A stretch of 8,817 nucleotides of DNA from Helicobacteraceae bacterium (GTDB taxonomy: Bacteria > Campylobacterota > Campylobacteria > Campylobacterales > Helicobacteraceae): NCBI GenBank assembly GCA_029258405.1, contig JARHYY010000068.1:1-8817 (forward strand), in the 5' to 3' direction. Positions 1 through 6,757 of the stretch are shown in pieces (positions within the stretch are counted from its first letter, which is position 1; each line of letters begins with the position of its first letter). Under the pieces are notes generated by a model. That model was not told where the DNA came from. It saw nothing but the letters and a program-made list of their open reading frames with translations, and did no database searches. A program made the position numbers and the translations under genes.

Positions 1-784
1 CTACAGAGATTCCATAATGCTCCATTGCAAACATCTTACCTGTTCTCCCAAAGCCTGTTTGCACTTCATCAGCTATCAAAACAATGCCATATTCATCAGC
101 AAATTTACGCAAACCTTGTATAAACTCTTTTGGTGCAGGATTAAAACCGCCCTCCCCTTGCACAGGCTCAAAAATAATTGCAGCAACATCATAAGGCGAG
201 ATAGAGCTTTTGCAAATATGATCTAAACTTTTTAAGGATTCTTCTACGCTTATATTATATAAATTATTAGGATATAATCCATGATAGATTCCAATCATGC
301 CCGGTCCTAGCTCTGCTTTATATGGCACAACCTTACCTGTCATGCCAACAGCAGCTGCAGTTCTGCCATGAAACCCACCACCAAATGCTATTATTCCATA
401 TCGCTTTGTTTTTGCCTTTGCTATTTTTATGGCATTTTCTGTTGCTTCTCCACCTGTTGTAAAAAAGCAAGCTTTCTTTTTGCCTTTAATTGGGGCTAAT
501 TCATTAATTTTTTCAGCTAGTTCAATGTAGCATTCATAAGGTGTTACTTGATAGGCACTATGTGTGAAATAATCAAGCTGCTTTTTTACTGCTTCTATCA
601 CTCTTTTATGTCTATGCCCTACATTAAGCACCGCAATACCACCAGCAAAATCTATGTATTCTTTGCCTTCTGTGTCTGTAAGTGTAGCATTTTGTGCTTT
701 GGTTATAAACCAATTACATAATACTCCAATTCCTTTAGGTGTTGCATTCTTTTTGCGTTCAAGTAAATTGTTTGTGGTACTCAT
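1..784 (-). CDS. gabT: 4-aminobutyrate aminotransferase, N-terminal 261 residues (cut by window edge)
   Basis: This is a PLP-dependent class III aminotransferase that moves the amino group of GABA to 2-oxoglutarate, giving succinate semialdehyde and glutamate in the cytoplasm. I read it by translating the minus strand from ATG at 784-782; the frame is open to the window edge, about 60% of the roughly 425-residue family length. Aligned from memory with E. coli GabT there is almost no offset: Ile50, the TTGGEA phosphate-binding motif at 109-114, FHGRT at 138-142 with Arg141, EPVQGEGG with Glu206 and Glu211, and IADEVQ with Asp239, Val241 and Gln242. These residues favour GABA or 5-aminovalerate over ornithine or acetylornithine as substrate. 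The PLP lysine (about 268) lies just beyond the edge. Position 112 is Gly where E. coli has Ser. The gene is divergent from the sulfate operon. Alternatives are a 5-aminovalerate or putrescine-pathway (PuuE-like) aminotransferase. Confidence 0.88.
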   Translation of the reverse strand, partial: MSTTNNLLERKKNATPKGIGVLCNWFITKAQNATLTDTEGKEYIDFAGGIAVLNVGHRHKRVIEAVKKQLDYFTHSAYQVTPYECYIELAEKINELAPIKGKKKACFFTTGGEATENAIKIAKAKTKRYGIIAFGGGFHGRTAAAVGMTGKVVPYKAELGPGMIGIYHGLYPNNLYNISVEESLKSLDHICKSSISPYDVAAIIFEPVQGEGGFNPAPKEFIQGLRKFADEYGIVLIADEVQTGFGRTGKMFAMEHYGISV

Positions 785-790
785 GTATAG

Positions 791-798
791 AATCCTTT
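791..798 (-). promoter_or_regulatory. ribosome binding site of gabT
   Basis: On the minus strand AAAGGATT lies 6 bases upstream of the ATG at 784. The core AAGGA matches the motif before sbp on the other side of the spacer, and it supports this ATG as the true start. Confidence 0.7.
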
Positions 799-909
799 GT
801 ATTTAAGATATTATTTTATGAATAATGATAATGTAACATACAATAAATAAAAGGAGTATAAAAAGTATATTTTTTTTATTTAATAGTGCATATTTTATGT
901 TTACTCTGT

Positions 910-951
910 ATAAAATATTCTCATTGCATAAAATATTCTTGTTTATAAAAT
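910..951. repeat. short direct repeats ATAAAATATTCT in the divergent spacer
   Basis: The 12-mer ATAAAATATTCT occurs at 910-921 and again at 928-939, an 18-base period. A shorter copy, ATAAAAT, follows at 945-951 and another at 977-983. Iterated sites in a divergent promoter region can be operators, but a spacer this AT-rich produces such repeats easily. I cannot name a regulator. Confidence 0.4.
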
Positions 952-1148
952 GTAATTTAATAACTTGTTCCTATACATAAAATTGTTTTTTCAATATTAA
1001 AACTTTTATAGATTTTATTTTTTGAAAGCCAAATATCATTGAAAATTTAAATTATGTCTTATTTCTAATATAGAAATTTATATTATATATTATTAATTTA
1101 ATATATATAATATATGTCCATAAATATCACTAATAACGATATACTAAG

Positions 1149-1176
1149 TTAATTTTAATGAAAAAAACAATATAAT
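1149..1176 (+). promoter_or_regulatory. candidate promoter of the sulfate operon
   Basis: A perfect TATAAT at 1171-1176 lies 35 bases upstream of the sbp ATG, which would give a leader of about 25-30 bases. The -35 region (TTAATT at 1149-1154, 16-base spacing) is a poor match. That is usual for the Campylobacterota housekeeping sigma factor, which relies on the -10 box and A/T-rich upstream DNA. In such AT-rich DNA a TATAAT is also not rare. Confidence 0.45.
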
Positions 1177-1185
1177 ACTATCTTA

Positions 1186-1199
1186 TTAATAATCATTAA
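1186..1199. promoter_or_regulatory. inverted repeat upstream of sbp, possible operator
   Basis: TTAAT-AATC-ATTAA forms a 5-base inverted repeat with a 4-base centre. It lies just downstream of the candidate -10 box and directly before the ribosome binding site of sbp, a position suited to a repressor. The core ATAATCATTA also matches ten consecutive bases of the classical Fur box, but the flanks match poorly. The regulator, if any, is unknown. Confidence 0.25.
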
Positions 1200-1211
1200 A
1201 AAGGATTCAAA

Positions 1212-2219
1212 ATGTTACCGTTATCAAGAGTATTGCTCATTGGCTTATTTTCATCTACACTTAGTTTTGCAGCAGAATATTCATTGCTCAATGTTTCTTA
1301 TGATCCAACAAGAGAGCTTTATAAAGAATATAATGTTGCATTCGCTGCATATTACAAAGAAAAAACAGGAGACGATGTTAAGATTTCTCAATCACATGGG
1401 GCTTCTGGCTCTCAAGCTCGTAGTGTTATTGATGGATTAGAAGCTGATGTTGTGAGCCTAGCATTAGCATATGACATTGATGCCATAGCCCAAAGCAATA
1501 AAATACCACTTGATTGGCAAAAGAAATTTCAGTATAACAGTGCTCCTTATACTTCTACCATTGTTTTTCTTGTGCGTAAAGGCAACCCAAAAAATATTAA
1601 AGATTGGGGTGATCTCATCAAAGATGGAGTAAAAGTTATCACCCCTAACCCAAAAACATCTGGAGGTGCAAGGTGGAATCATCTTGCTGCGTTAGCCTAT
1701 GCACTTAAGCATAATAATAATGATGCACAAAAAGCACAAGAATTTCTTATTAAGCTCTATATGAATGTACCTGTTTTGGATACAGGAGCAAGAGGGGCAA
1801 CCAACACTTTTGTAAAACGCAATTTAGGAGATGTGTTGCTAGCCTGGGAGAATGAGGCTCATCTTGCATTAGAGAAATTAGGCAAAGGAAAATTTGAAAT
1901 TGTTACACCAAGTATGTCAATACTCGCTGAACCTCCTGTTGCCATTGTTGAAAGTGTGGCACAATCAAAAGGGACAGAGAAAGTAGCCCGTGAGTATCTT
2001 GAGTATCTCTATTCTGAACCAGCTCAAGAGATTATTGCCAAAAATTTCTATCGCCCTAGTAATAAAGATGTACTCAAAAAGTATTCACATGTCTTTTCAG
2101 AAATTCCTGATATGGTTTCTGTAGATTCCTTTGGCGGGTGGCAAGAGGCACAAAAAGTCCATTTTAGCGATGGAGGTGAATTTGATAAAATATTTGAGGA
2201 AATTAAAAAAAGAAAATGA
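1212..2219 (+). CDS. sbp: periplasmic sulfate-binding protein
   Basis: This protein captures sulfate in the periplasm and delivers it to the CysTWA importer. It has 335 residues, like the family, and starts at an ATG 6 bases after AAGGA (1201-1205). Residues 1-20/21 are a signal peptide: a hydrophobic stretch ending in SFA-A, with likely cleavage after Ala20 or Ala21. The mature part carries the Sbp signatures LLNVSYDPTRELY (25-37), SHGASGSQA (61-69), LALAYDIDAIA (83-93), APYTSTIVFLVRKGNP (111-126), GGARWN (151-156) and GDVLLAWENEA (206-216). These match E. coli Sbp more closely than the thiosulfate-binding CysP, which has different residues in the LALAYD and GGARWN regions. It is the first gene of the operon; its stop overlaps the cysT start (ATGA). 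Binding of thiosulfate as well cannot be excluded from sequence. Confidence 0.95.
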   Translation: MLPLSRVLLIGLFSSTLSFAAEYSLLNVSYDPTRELYKEYNVAFAAYYKEKTGDDVKISQSHGASGSQARSVIDGLEADVVSLALAYDIDAIAQSNKIPLDWQKKFQYNSAPYTSTIVFLVRKGNPKNIKDWGDLIKDGVKVITPNPKTSGGARWNHLAALAYALKHNNNDAQKAQEFLIKLYMNVPVLDTGARGATNTFVKRNLGDVLLAWENEAHLALEKLGKGKFEIVTPSMSILAEPPVAIVESVAQSKGTEKVAREYLEYLYSEPAQEIIAKNFYRPSNKDVLKKYSHVFSEIPDMVSVDSFGGWQEAQKVHFSDGGEFDKIFEEIKKRK

Positions 2220-3040
2220 AATGGTATTTTAAAACCCCATCAATATTACCGGGCTTTGGCTTAAGCTTTGGCTTGGGATTATTTTATTTCAGTTTTTTAG
2301 TGCTTATCCCATTAGGAGCGTTGTTGCTTTTTACCATGAAATTAAGCTTGAAAGAATTTATGGAAATTATTACCGATAAGCAAGTTCTTTTAGCATTTTA
2401 TTTTTCATTAAGCACCTCATTTGTAGCAGCACTTATTAATTTGTTTTTTGGGTTTATCGTTGCATGGACATTAGCTCGATATAATTTTTTTGGTAAGCAA
2501 GCATTGGAAGCTTTTGTTGATTTACCCTTTGCTCTGCCTACCGCTGTAGCAGGTATTTCCTTAGCTTTTTTGCTCTCTCATAATGGTGCTGTTGGTGCAT
2601 CTTTGCTTTTTTTGGGTATAGATTTAACAGGAAAAGATTTTATAGCTGTTGTTATTGCTCTAACTTTTATAGGCATTCCTTTTGTCGTTCGTACATTAGA
2701 GCCAGTTATTAAAGATTTGGATATTCAAAATATAGAAGCAGCTAGAAGTCTTGGTGCAAATTTTTTGCAAACTTTTATATTTGTCATTCTGCCTTCTCTT
2801 ATCCCTTCTGCACTCACTGGGTTTGCCTTAGCTTTTGCTAGAGGGCTTGGGGAATATGGCTCTGTTATTTTTATTTCGAGCAACATTCCTTTTGAGAGCG
2901 AAATACTCCCTGTTATTATTGTTTCTCAACTTGATTCATTTAATTATCTCAAAGCAAGTGCCATAGGGCTTTTTATGATTATTAGTGCTTTTGTGCTTCT
3001 TTTGGGTATTAATTTTTTACAAAAATGGGGGCAAAGATGA
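2216..3040 (+). CDS. cysT: sulfate ABC transporter permease CysT (CysU)
   Basis: This is an inner-membrane subunit of the sulfate importer and pairs with CysW to form the channel. It has 274 residues and several hydrophobic segments, the first at about 14-40. Family motifs include LPGFGLS (11-17), DLPFALPTAVAG (102-113), IPFVVRT (154-160), the ABC permease coupling loop EAARSLGA starting at Glu174, and LGEYGSVIFI (211-220). All align with E. coli CysU from memory. The ATG overlaps the sbp stop as ATGA, which indicates translational coupling, and no separate strong ribosome binding site is needed. Its own stop overlaps the likely cysW start in the same way. Confidence 0.94.
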   Translation: MKWYFKTPSILPGFGLSFGLGLFYFSFLVLIPLGALLLFTMKLSLKEFMEIITDKQVLLAFYFSLSTSFVAALINLFFGFIVAWTLARYNFFGKQALEAFVDLPFALPTAVAGISLAFLLSHNGAVGASLLFLGIDLTGKDFIAVVIALTFIGIPFVVRTLEPVIKDLDIQNIEAARSLGANFLQTFIFVILPSLIPSALTGFALAFARGLGEYGSVIFISSNIPFESEILPVIIVSQLDSFNYLKASAIGLFMIISAFVLLLGINFLQKWGQR

Positions 3041-3855
3041 ATCAAGAACCAGCTTTTTTGAAACCCATTTTAATATTTATTACTTTTGTGTTTTTAAGTA
3101 TTATGCTTATCTTGCCCTTAATTACTGTTTTTTTTGAAGCCTTTTCAGAGGGAATAATGGCTTATATACAATCAATACTTGCAGAAAATGCATTGAAAGC
3201 TATATATTTAACTGTATTAGTTGCTATAATTGTTGTGCCTCTTAATACATTTTTTGGTATATTATTAGCCTATGCTATCGCTAAATTTGATTTTAAGGGC
3301 AAATCGGTTTTAACCACTCTTTTAGAAATCCCTTTTGCTATATCACCGGTTATTGCTGGGCTTATGTTTGTGCTCCTTTTTTCAAGTAGCGGTTTTTTTG
3401 GCGATATTATTAAAAATGCAGATATTAAAATTGTTTTTGCTCTGCCAGGTATTTTATTAGCGAGTGCTTTTGTTACCTTTCCTTTCGTGGCAAAAGAGCT
3501 TATACCACTTATGCAAGAACAAGGAAAAGAAGAGGAGGAGGCTGCCTTAAGCCTTGGTGCTAATGGTTGGCAAACCTTTTTTTCTATTACCTTGCCTAAT
3601 ATTAAATGGGGGCTTTTTTATGGGATTGTTCTTACCAATGCACGAGCAATGGGAGAATTTGGAGCAGTTGCAGTAGTAAGCGGTAAAGTCATAGGGCTTA
3701 CTACTACCATGCCTATATATGTAGAAATTCTTTATAGTGAGTATCTCTATGTTACAGCTTTTGGAATTGCTAGTTTATTAACATTTTTATCAGTTATCAC
3801 TTTGGTGCTTAAAAATATTATTGAACGCACAGGTAAAATACATAAGGAATTATAA
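3037..3855 (+). CDS. cysW: sulfate ABC transporter permease CysW
   Basis: This is the second membrane subunit of the sulfate importer. I prefer the ATG at 3037 (272 residues), because it forms an ATGA overlap with the cysT stop, exactly as cysT does with sbp. An in-frame ATG at 3025 would add only MGAK and is possible. The protein has a first membrane segment at about 9-32, then EIPFAISPVIAGLMF (97-111), FVTFPFVAKELIP (145-157), the coupling loop EEEEAALSLGANGWQ (165-179) that contacts CysA, and NARAMGEFGAVAVVSG (201-216). These match CysW rather than CysT. The stop TAA shares its last A with the cysA ATG. Confidence 0.93.
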   Translation: MNQEPAFLKPILIFITFVFLSIMLILPLITVFFEAFSEGIMAYIQSILAENALKAIYLTVLVAIIVVPLNTFFGILLAYAIAKFDFKGKSVLTTLLEIPFAISPVIAGLMFVLLFSSSGFFGDIIKNADIKIVFALPGILLASAFVTFPFVAKELIPLMQEQGKEEEEAALSLGANGWQTFFSITLPNIKWGLFYGIVLTNARAMGEFGAVAVVSGKVIGLTTTMPIYVEILYSEYLYVTAFGIASLLTFLSVITLVLKNIIERTGKIHKEL

Positions 3856-4910
3856 TGAGCATAAAAATAGAAAACATTTGCAAAAATTATCAGCAATTTC
3901 AAGCGTTATACAATATTAACCTAGAATTGCAAGAAGGAAAGCTTACCGCTTTGCTTGGTCCAAGTGGTTCAGGAAAAACAACGCTTTTAAGAATCATTGC
4001 TGGATTAGAACAGGCAGATAGCGGCTATGTACATTTTTTTGGAAAGAATATAACCAAAGAACAAGCAAAAGATAGAGGTGTTGGCTTTGTATTCCAGCAT
4101 TATGCTCTTTTTAAACATATGAATGTTTTTGAGAATATTGCTTTTGGTTTAAAAGTTCGCCCAAAAAAAACAAGACCAAGCAAAGAGCGAATAAAGCAAA
4201 AGGTTATGGAATTGCTTCAGATGGTGCAGCTTGAATCAATGAGCCATAGGTATCCTAACGAGCTTAGCGGAGGACAAAAACAAAGAGTAGCACTAGCAAG
4301 AGCATTAGCTGTAGAGCCTAAGGTATTATTATTAGATGAACCTTTTGGGGCATTAGATGCAAAAGTGAGGCAAGATTTACGAAGGTGGCTACGCAAGCTT
4401 CATGATGAAATACATCTTACAAGCATTTTTGTTACCCATGATCAAGAAGAAGCCTTAGAGGTGAGTGATGAAATTGTCATTATGAATCAAGGTGCGGTAG
4501 AGCAAATTGGCTCACCAGAAGAGGTTTATGAATCTCCAGCAAATCATTTTGTATATAGCTTTTTAGGCAATGTCAATATTTTTTCGGGACGAGTTACTGA
4601 AAACAAAATCACACTTGATACAAATGCACAAGAAACACTTTTTGTGCGTCCGCATGAAATTGAGGTACTTTTAGAAGAGAGAGAAAATGCTCAAAAAGCA
4701 CGAATTATAAGCCATAGAATTTTAGGAGCTCGTGTGAGGATTGATGTAGAACTTGTTCAAAGTGATCATAAACAAAATGTAGAAGCAGATATTCCCAAAA
4801 GCCAATTTAATCTTATCAAAGAAAAAAATCCAGAATTTGTATATTTATATTTTTCATCATTAAGATGCCTTTCAGGGGATAATAAAAAATGGAGCGATTA
4901 TGTTATATAA
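3855..4910 (+). CDS. cysA: sulfate ABC transporter ATP-binding protein CysA
   Basis: This cytoplasmic ATPase drives sulfate import, working as a dimer on the CysT/CysW channel. It has 351 residues, near the 365 of E. coli CysA. The nucleotide-binding domain is complete: Walker A GPSGSGKTT (35-43), Q-loop Gln81, signature LSGGQKQR (137-144), Walker B VLLLDEP (157-163), and the switch His195 in FVTHDQEEA. The C-terminal part from about 238 (LGNVNIFSGRV, then LFVRPHEIEV) is the TOBE-type domain seen in CysA and related sugar importers. The sulfate role rests on position after sbp, cysT and cysW. The ATG at 3855 follows AAGGAAT (3844-3850) and overlaps the cysW stop by one base (TAATG). Confidence 0.94.
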   Translation: MSIKIENICKNYQQFQALYNINLELQEGKLTALLGPSGSGKTTLLRIIAGLEQADSGYVHFFGKNITKEQAKDRGVGFVFQHYALFKHMNVFENIAFGLKVRPKKTRPSKERIKQKVMELLQMVQLESMSHRYPNELSGGQKQRVALARALAVEPKVLLLDEPFGALDAKVRQDLRRWLRKLHDEIHLTSIFVTHDQEEALEVSDEIVIMNQGAVEQIGSPEEVYESPANHFVYSFLGNVNIFSGRVTENKITLDTNAQETLFVRPHEIEVLLEERENAQKARIISHRILGARVRIDVELVQSDHKQNVEADIPKSQFNLIKEKNPEFVYLYFSSLRCLSGDNKKWSDYVI

Positions 4911-5577
4911 ACACAGTGTAGAGCGATTAGCTGATACTATAAAAAATACTTCAGGGCATATAGGCTTAGCTTTTAGCCATCAGATAGAAGATGTTATAGC
5001 TATCCATCTTCTTTTTCAAGCTAAAATTTCACTCTCAAAATTAGAATTTTTTACATTAGATACACATAAATTATTTAAAGAAAGTTTGGAATATCAAAAA
5101 AAAGTTGAAAAATTTTTTCATATTTCTATTGTAAGCTATAAAATATCAGGCGATTGGCTATCCTATGTTGATACAGAAATAGGAGAATGGGGCATGAGAG
5201 AAAGCCTGCAAAAACGAAAACAATGCTGTGAAATACGAAAAATCATACCCCTTAAAGAAGCCCTTAGCAACAAAACAGCTTGGATAAGCGGTATAAGAGC
5301 AACACAATCAATTACAAGAGCAAATGTCAAGCTTGTAGAAGAGGATATACATTTTGGTTTAAATAAAATTAATCCGCTTTATGATTGGAGCGATGAAGCA
5401 GTGTGGGCATATGCAAAGCTGCATAATCTTCCTATTAATGCACTTTATCATCAAGGATTTAAGAGCATAGGCTGTAGCCCATGCACGCGACCCATTAAAG
5501 AGGGAGAAGATACAAGAGCAGGACGGTGGTGGTGGGAAGATCCAAACCATAAGGAATGTGGACTCCACCAAAAATAA
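4900..5577 (+). CDS. cysH: adenylyl-sulfate (APS) reductase, [4Fe-4S], assimilatory type
   Basis: This enzyme reduces activated sulfate to sulfite and AMP using thioredoxin, the committed step of sulfate assimilation. The 225 residues include the PP-loop-like phosphosulfate-binding segment LAFSHQIED (23-31), TLDTHKLF (52-59), RKQCCEIRK (106-114), ISGIRATQSITRAN (129-142), IGCSPCTRP (190-198) and the C-terminal KECGLH (218-223). Cys109, Cys110, Cys192 and Cys195 form the CC...CxxC set that holds a [4Fe-4S] cluster, and Cys220 is the catalytic cysteine. The cluster cysteines mark an APS reductase; E. coli-type PAPS reductases lack them. So no APS kinase should be needed. The start ATG follows GGAG (4891-4894) and overlaps cysA by 11 bases, making it the last gene of the operon. 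No ATP sulfurylase or sulfite reductase gene is present in this window. Confidence 0.94.
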   Translation: MLYKHSVERLADTIKNTSGHIGLAFSHQIEDVIAIHLLFQAKISLSKLEFFTLDTHKLFKESLEYQKKVEKFFHISIVSYKISGDWLSYVDTEIGEWGMRESLQKRKQCCEIRKIIPLKEALSNKTAWISGIRATQSITRANVKLVEEDIHFGLNKINPLYDWSDEAVWAYAKLHNLPINALYHQGFKSIGCSPCTRPIKEGEDTRAGRWWWEDPNHKECGLHQK

Positions 5578-5603
5578 ATCCTAACTAAAACCTATGGAAC
5601 AAT

Positions 5604-5635
5604 TACATTTTATGTATAATATCTTTTTTATTTTT
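5604..5635 (+). terminator. weak candidate terminator of the sulfate operon
   Basis: TACAT-TTT-ATGTA (5604-5616) can form a 5-base hairpin, followed by T-rich stretches at 5623-5635. The stem is short and AT-rich, so it is a poor intrinsic terminator. It is listed because it is the best candidate after cysH. Confidence 0.2.
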
Positions 5636-5671
5636 GCTTAAGAAATTTGTATGAACAATACATTAAATACC

Positions 5672-5687
5672 AAAAAGCTTTTTAAGC
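5672..5687 (-). terminator. weak candidate terminator of the DUF969/DUF979/DUF2891 operon
   Basis: On the minus strand GCTT-AAA-AAGC is followed at once by TTTTT, about 60 bases after the DUF2891 stop. The order hairpin then T-run is right for this strand, but a 4-base stem is minimal. The rest of the 5578-5743 convergent spacer shows nothing else. Confidence 0.25.
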
Positions 5688-5743
5688 ACTATTGTATTAT
5701 CTATACTTGTAATTGTACCTTATGATAAGTTTCACAAATAAAA

Positions 5744-6748
5744 CTAATACATCTTAACATCTATAGCAAGTAAAGCAAAACTCCCTAACCAATGCGAACC
5801 AAGATAATCTTCTTGTATATGTGCTATAGTTTCATTAAAATGCCTTGTAGCACTATCTCTTAAAAGTGCTTTCAATTTTTCATCACAGAAATTAGATAAG
5901 ATTCTTAAACACCATGCACGACTTAAATTCAATCCATCTAAATGCACAATTTTACTATCAGTTCTATCACTAACACTTGCTGGATTGAATAAAGTTTTTG
6001 GCTCTTGCTTATCCAAATTCGGAAGATACTGCTTGAAAAAGCTTACAAATTCTTCTTGAGGTAAAACAGCACTTAAAAGCACAGCTTCCATTAAGACAGG
6101 GGACAAAAACTCATCTAAACAAGGCTCTAAAACTTGCATATTTTTATCACCCAAAAACCATTTTCGAGCACCCATTTGTATAAATTGCTCTAAATCCCTA
6201 TCTCCACTAAATCTAGCATATTCTAAAGCAAAATATAGAGCAAAAGAGCTATTAAAATGTGTTCCTACGCGTACAGGATAATCCATTTTTGGAATAAATT
6301 TTTTAAATTCCTTTATAAAAAACTCTGCAATAAGTTCTAAATTCTTAGCCCATACTTCCGCTCTTGATTCTGTTTTGGATAATAATTTTATTTCTAAAAA
6401 AAGTTTTAAAAACCATCCCCATCCATAAGGTCTTTCAAAACCCTTATGTGCAGGATTTGTAAGATACTCAAGCTCACCATTAGCCTTTTCTTGAGTGAAT
6501 TGAGAATCTAAAACCTTTAAAATTTCATCTCTTGAAACAAATTGAGAAAAATCTTTTAAAATCTTTACTAAAAGCCAATGTGAATGCACACTAGAATGCC
6601 AGTCATAAGAACCATAAAAGATAGGATACATAAGCTTTGGTGCTCTAATATCATTAAGATCATTAAAAGAATGAGCAATTTTGTTTGGTAATTCTCTAAA
6701 AATATTTTCCAAAGCCATAGCACTAAATTGTTGAATAAATTTTTCCAT
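5744..6748 (-). CDS. DUF2891 family protein, function unknown
   Basis: This 334-residue soluble protein has no signal peptide or membrane segment. I recognise it as DUF2891 from YGSYDWHSSVHSHW (45-58, with His51, His55 and His57), GFERPYGWGWFLKL (103-116), GTHFNSSFAL in the middle, HLDGLNLSRAW, and the C-terminal GSHWLGSFALLAI. The clustered His, Trp and Asp residues look like a polar active-site or ligand-binding surface, and the mostly helical sequence could be an alpha-helical barrel; both are inference. The start ATG is preceded by AAGGAG at ideal distance, 9 bases after the DUF979 stop, so it is co-transcribed. DUF2891 genes are known to travel with DUF969/DUF979 genes, and a role in use of the same substrate, perhaps 5-oxoproline or pyroglutamyl peptides, is a guess from context. 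No catalytic activity should be assigned. Confidence 0.85.
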   Translation of the reverse strand: MEKFIQQFSAMALENIFRELPNKIAHSFNDLNDIRAPKLMYPIFYGSYDWHSSVHSHWLLVKILKDFSQFVSRDEILKVLDSQFTQEKANGELEYLTNPAHKGFERPYGWGWFLKLFLEIKLLSKTESRAEVWAKNLELIAEFFIKEFKKFIPKMDYPVRVGTHFNSSFALYFALEYARFSGDRDLEQFIQMGARKWFLGDKNMQVLEPCLDEFLSPVLMEAVLLSAVLPQEEFVSFFKQYLPNLDKQEPKTLFNPASVSDRTDSKIVHLDGLNLSRAWCLRILSNFCDEKLKALLRDSATRHFNETIAHIQEDYLGSHWLGSFALLAIDVKMY

Positions 6749-6757
6749 TATTTCTCC

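Larger units (their letters stand above)
785..1211. other. AT-rich divergent intergenic region between gabT and sbp
   Basis: These 427 bases separate two divergent genes and must hold the promoters of both. No convincing reading frame, RNA gene or GC-rich hairpin is visible. Long runs of A/T dominate, with TATATA-like stretches around 1080-1115. Individual sites I could pick out are listed separately. On the gabT side a TATACT-like hexamer (minus strand, 861-856) and other AT-rich candidates exist, but none stands out enough to call. Confidence 0.8.

Noticed and set aside
17..226. Plus-strand open frame of 69 codons
   Set aside because: It is antisense to gabT, whose minus-strand frame is open throughout and matches the family residue by residue.
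1240..1440. Plus-strand open frame of 66 codons within sbp
   Set aside because: It lies wholly inside sbp in another frame, resembles nothing I know, and sbp is a near full-length family match.
1464..1682. Minus-strand open frame of 72 codons
   Set aside because: It is a shadow on the opposite strand of sbp with no recognisable motif or ribosome binding site.
5552..5565. GTGGA-C-TCCAC near the end of cysH as a terminator stem
   Set aside because: The loop is one base, it lies within the conserved catalytic-cysteine coding segment, and no T-run follows.
5359..5571. Minus-strand open frame of 70 codons
   Set aside because: It is antisense to the conserved C-terminal part of cysH, including its cluster and catalytic cysteines.
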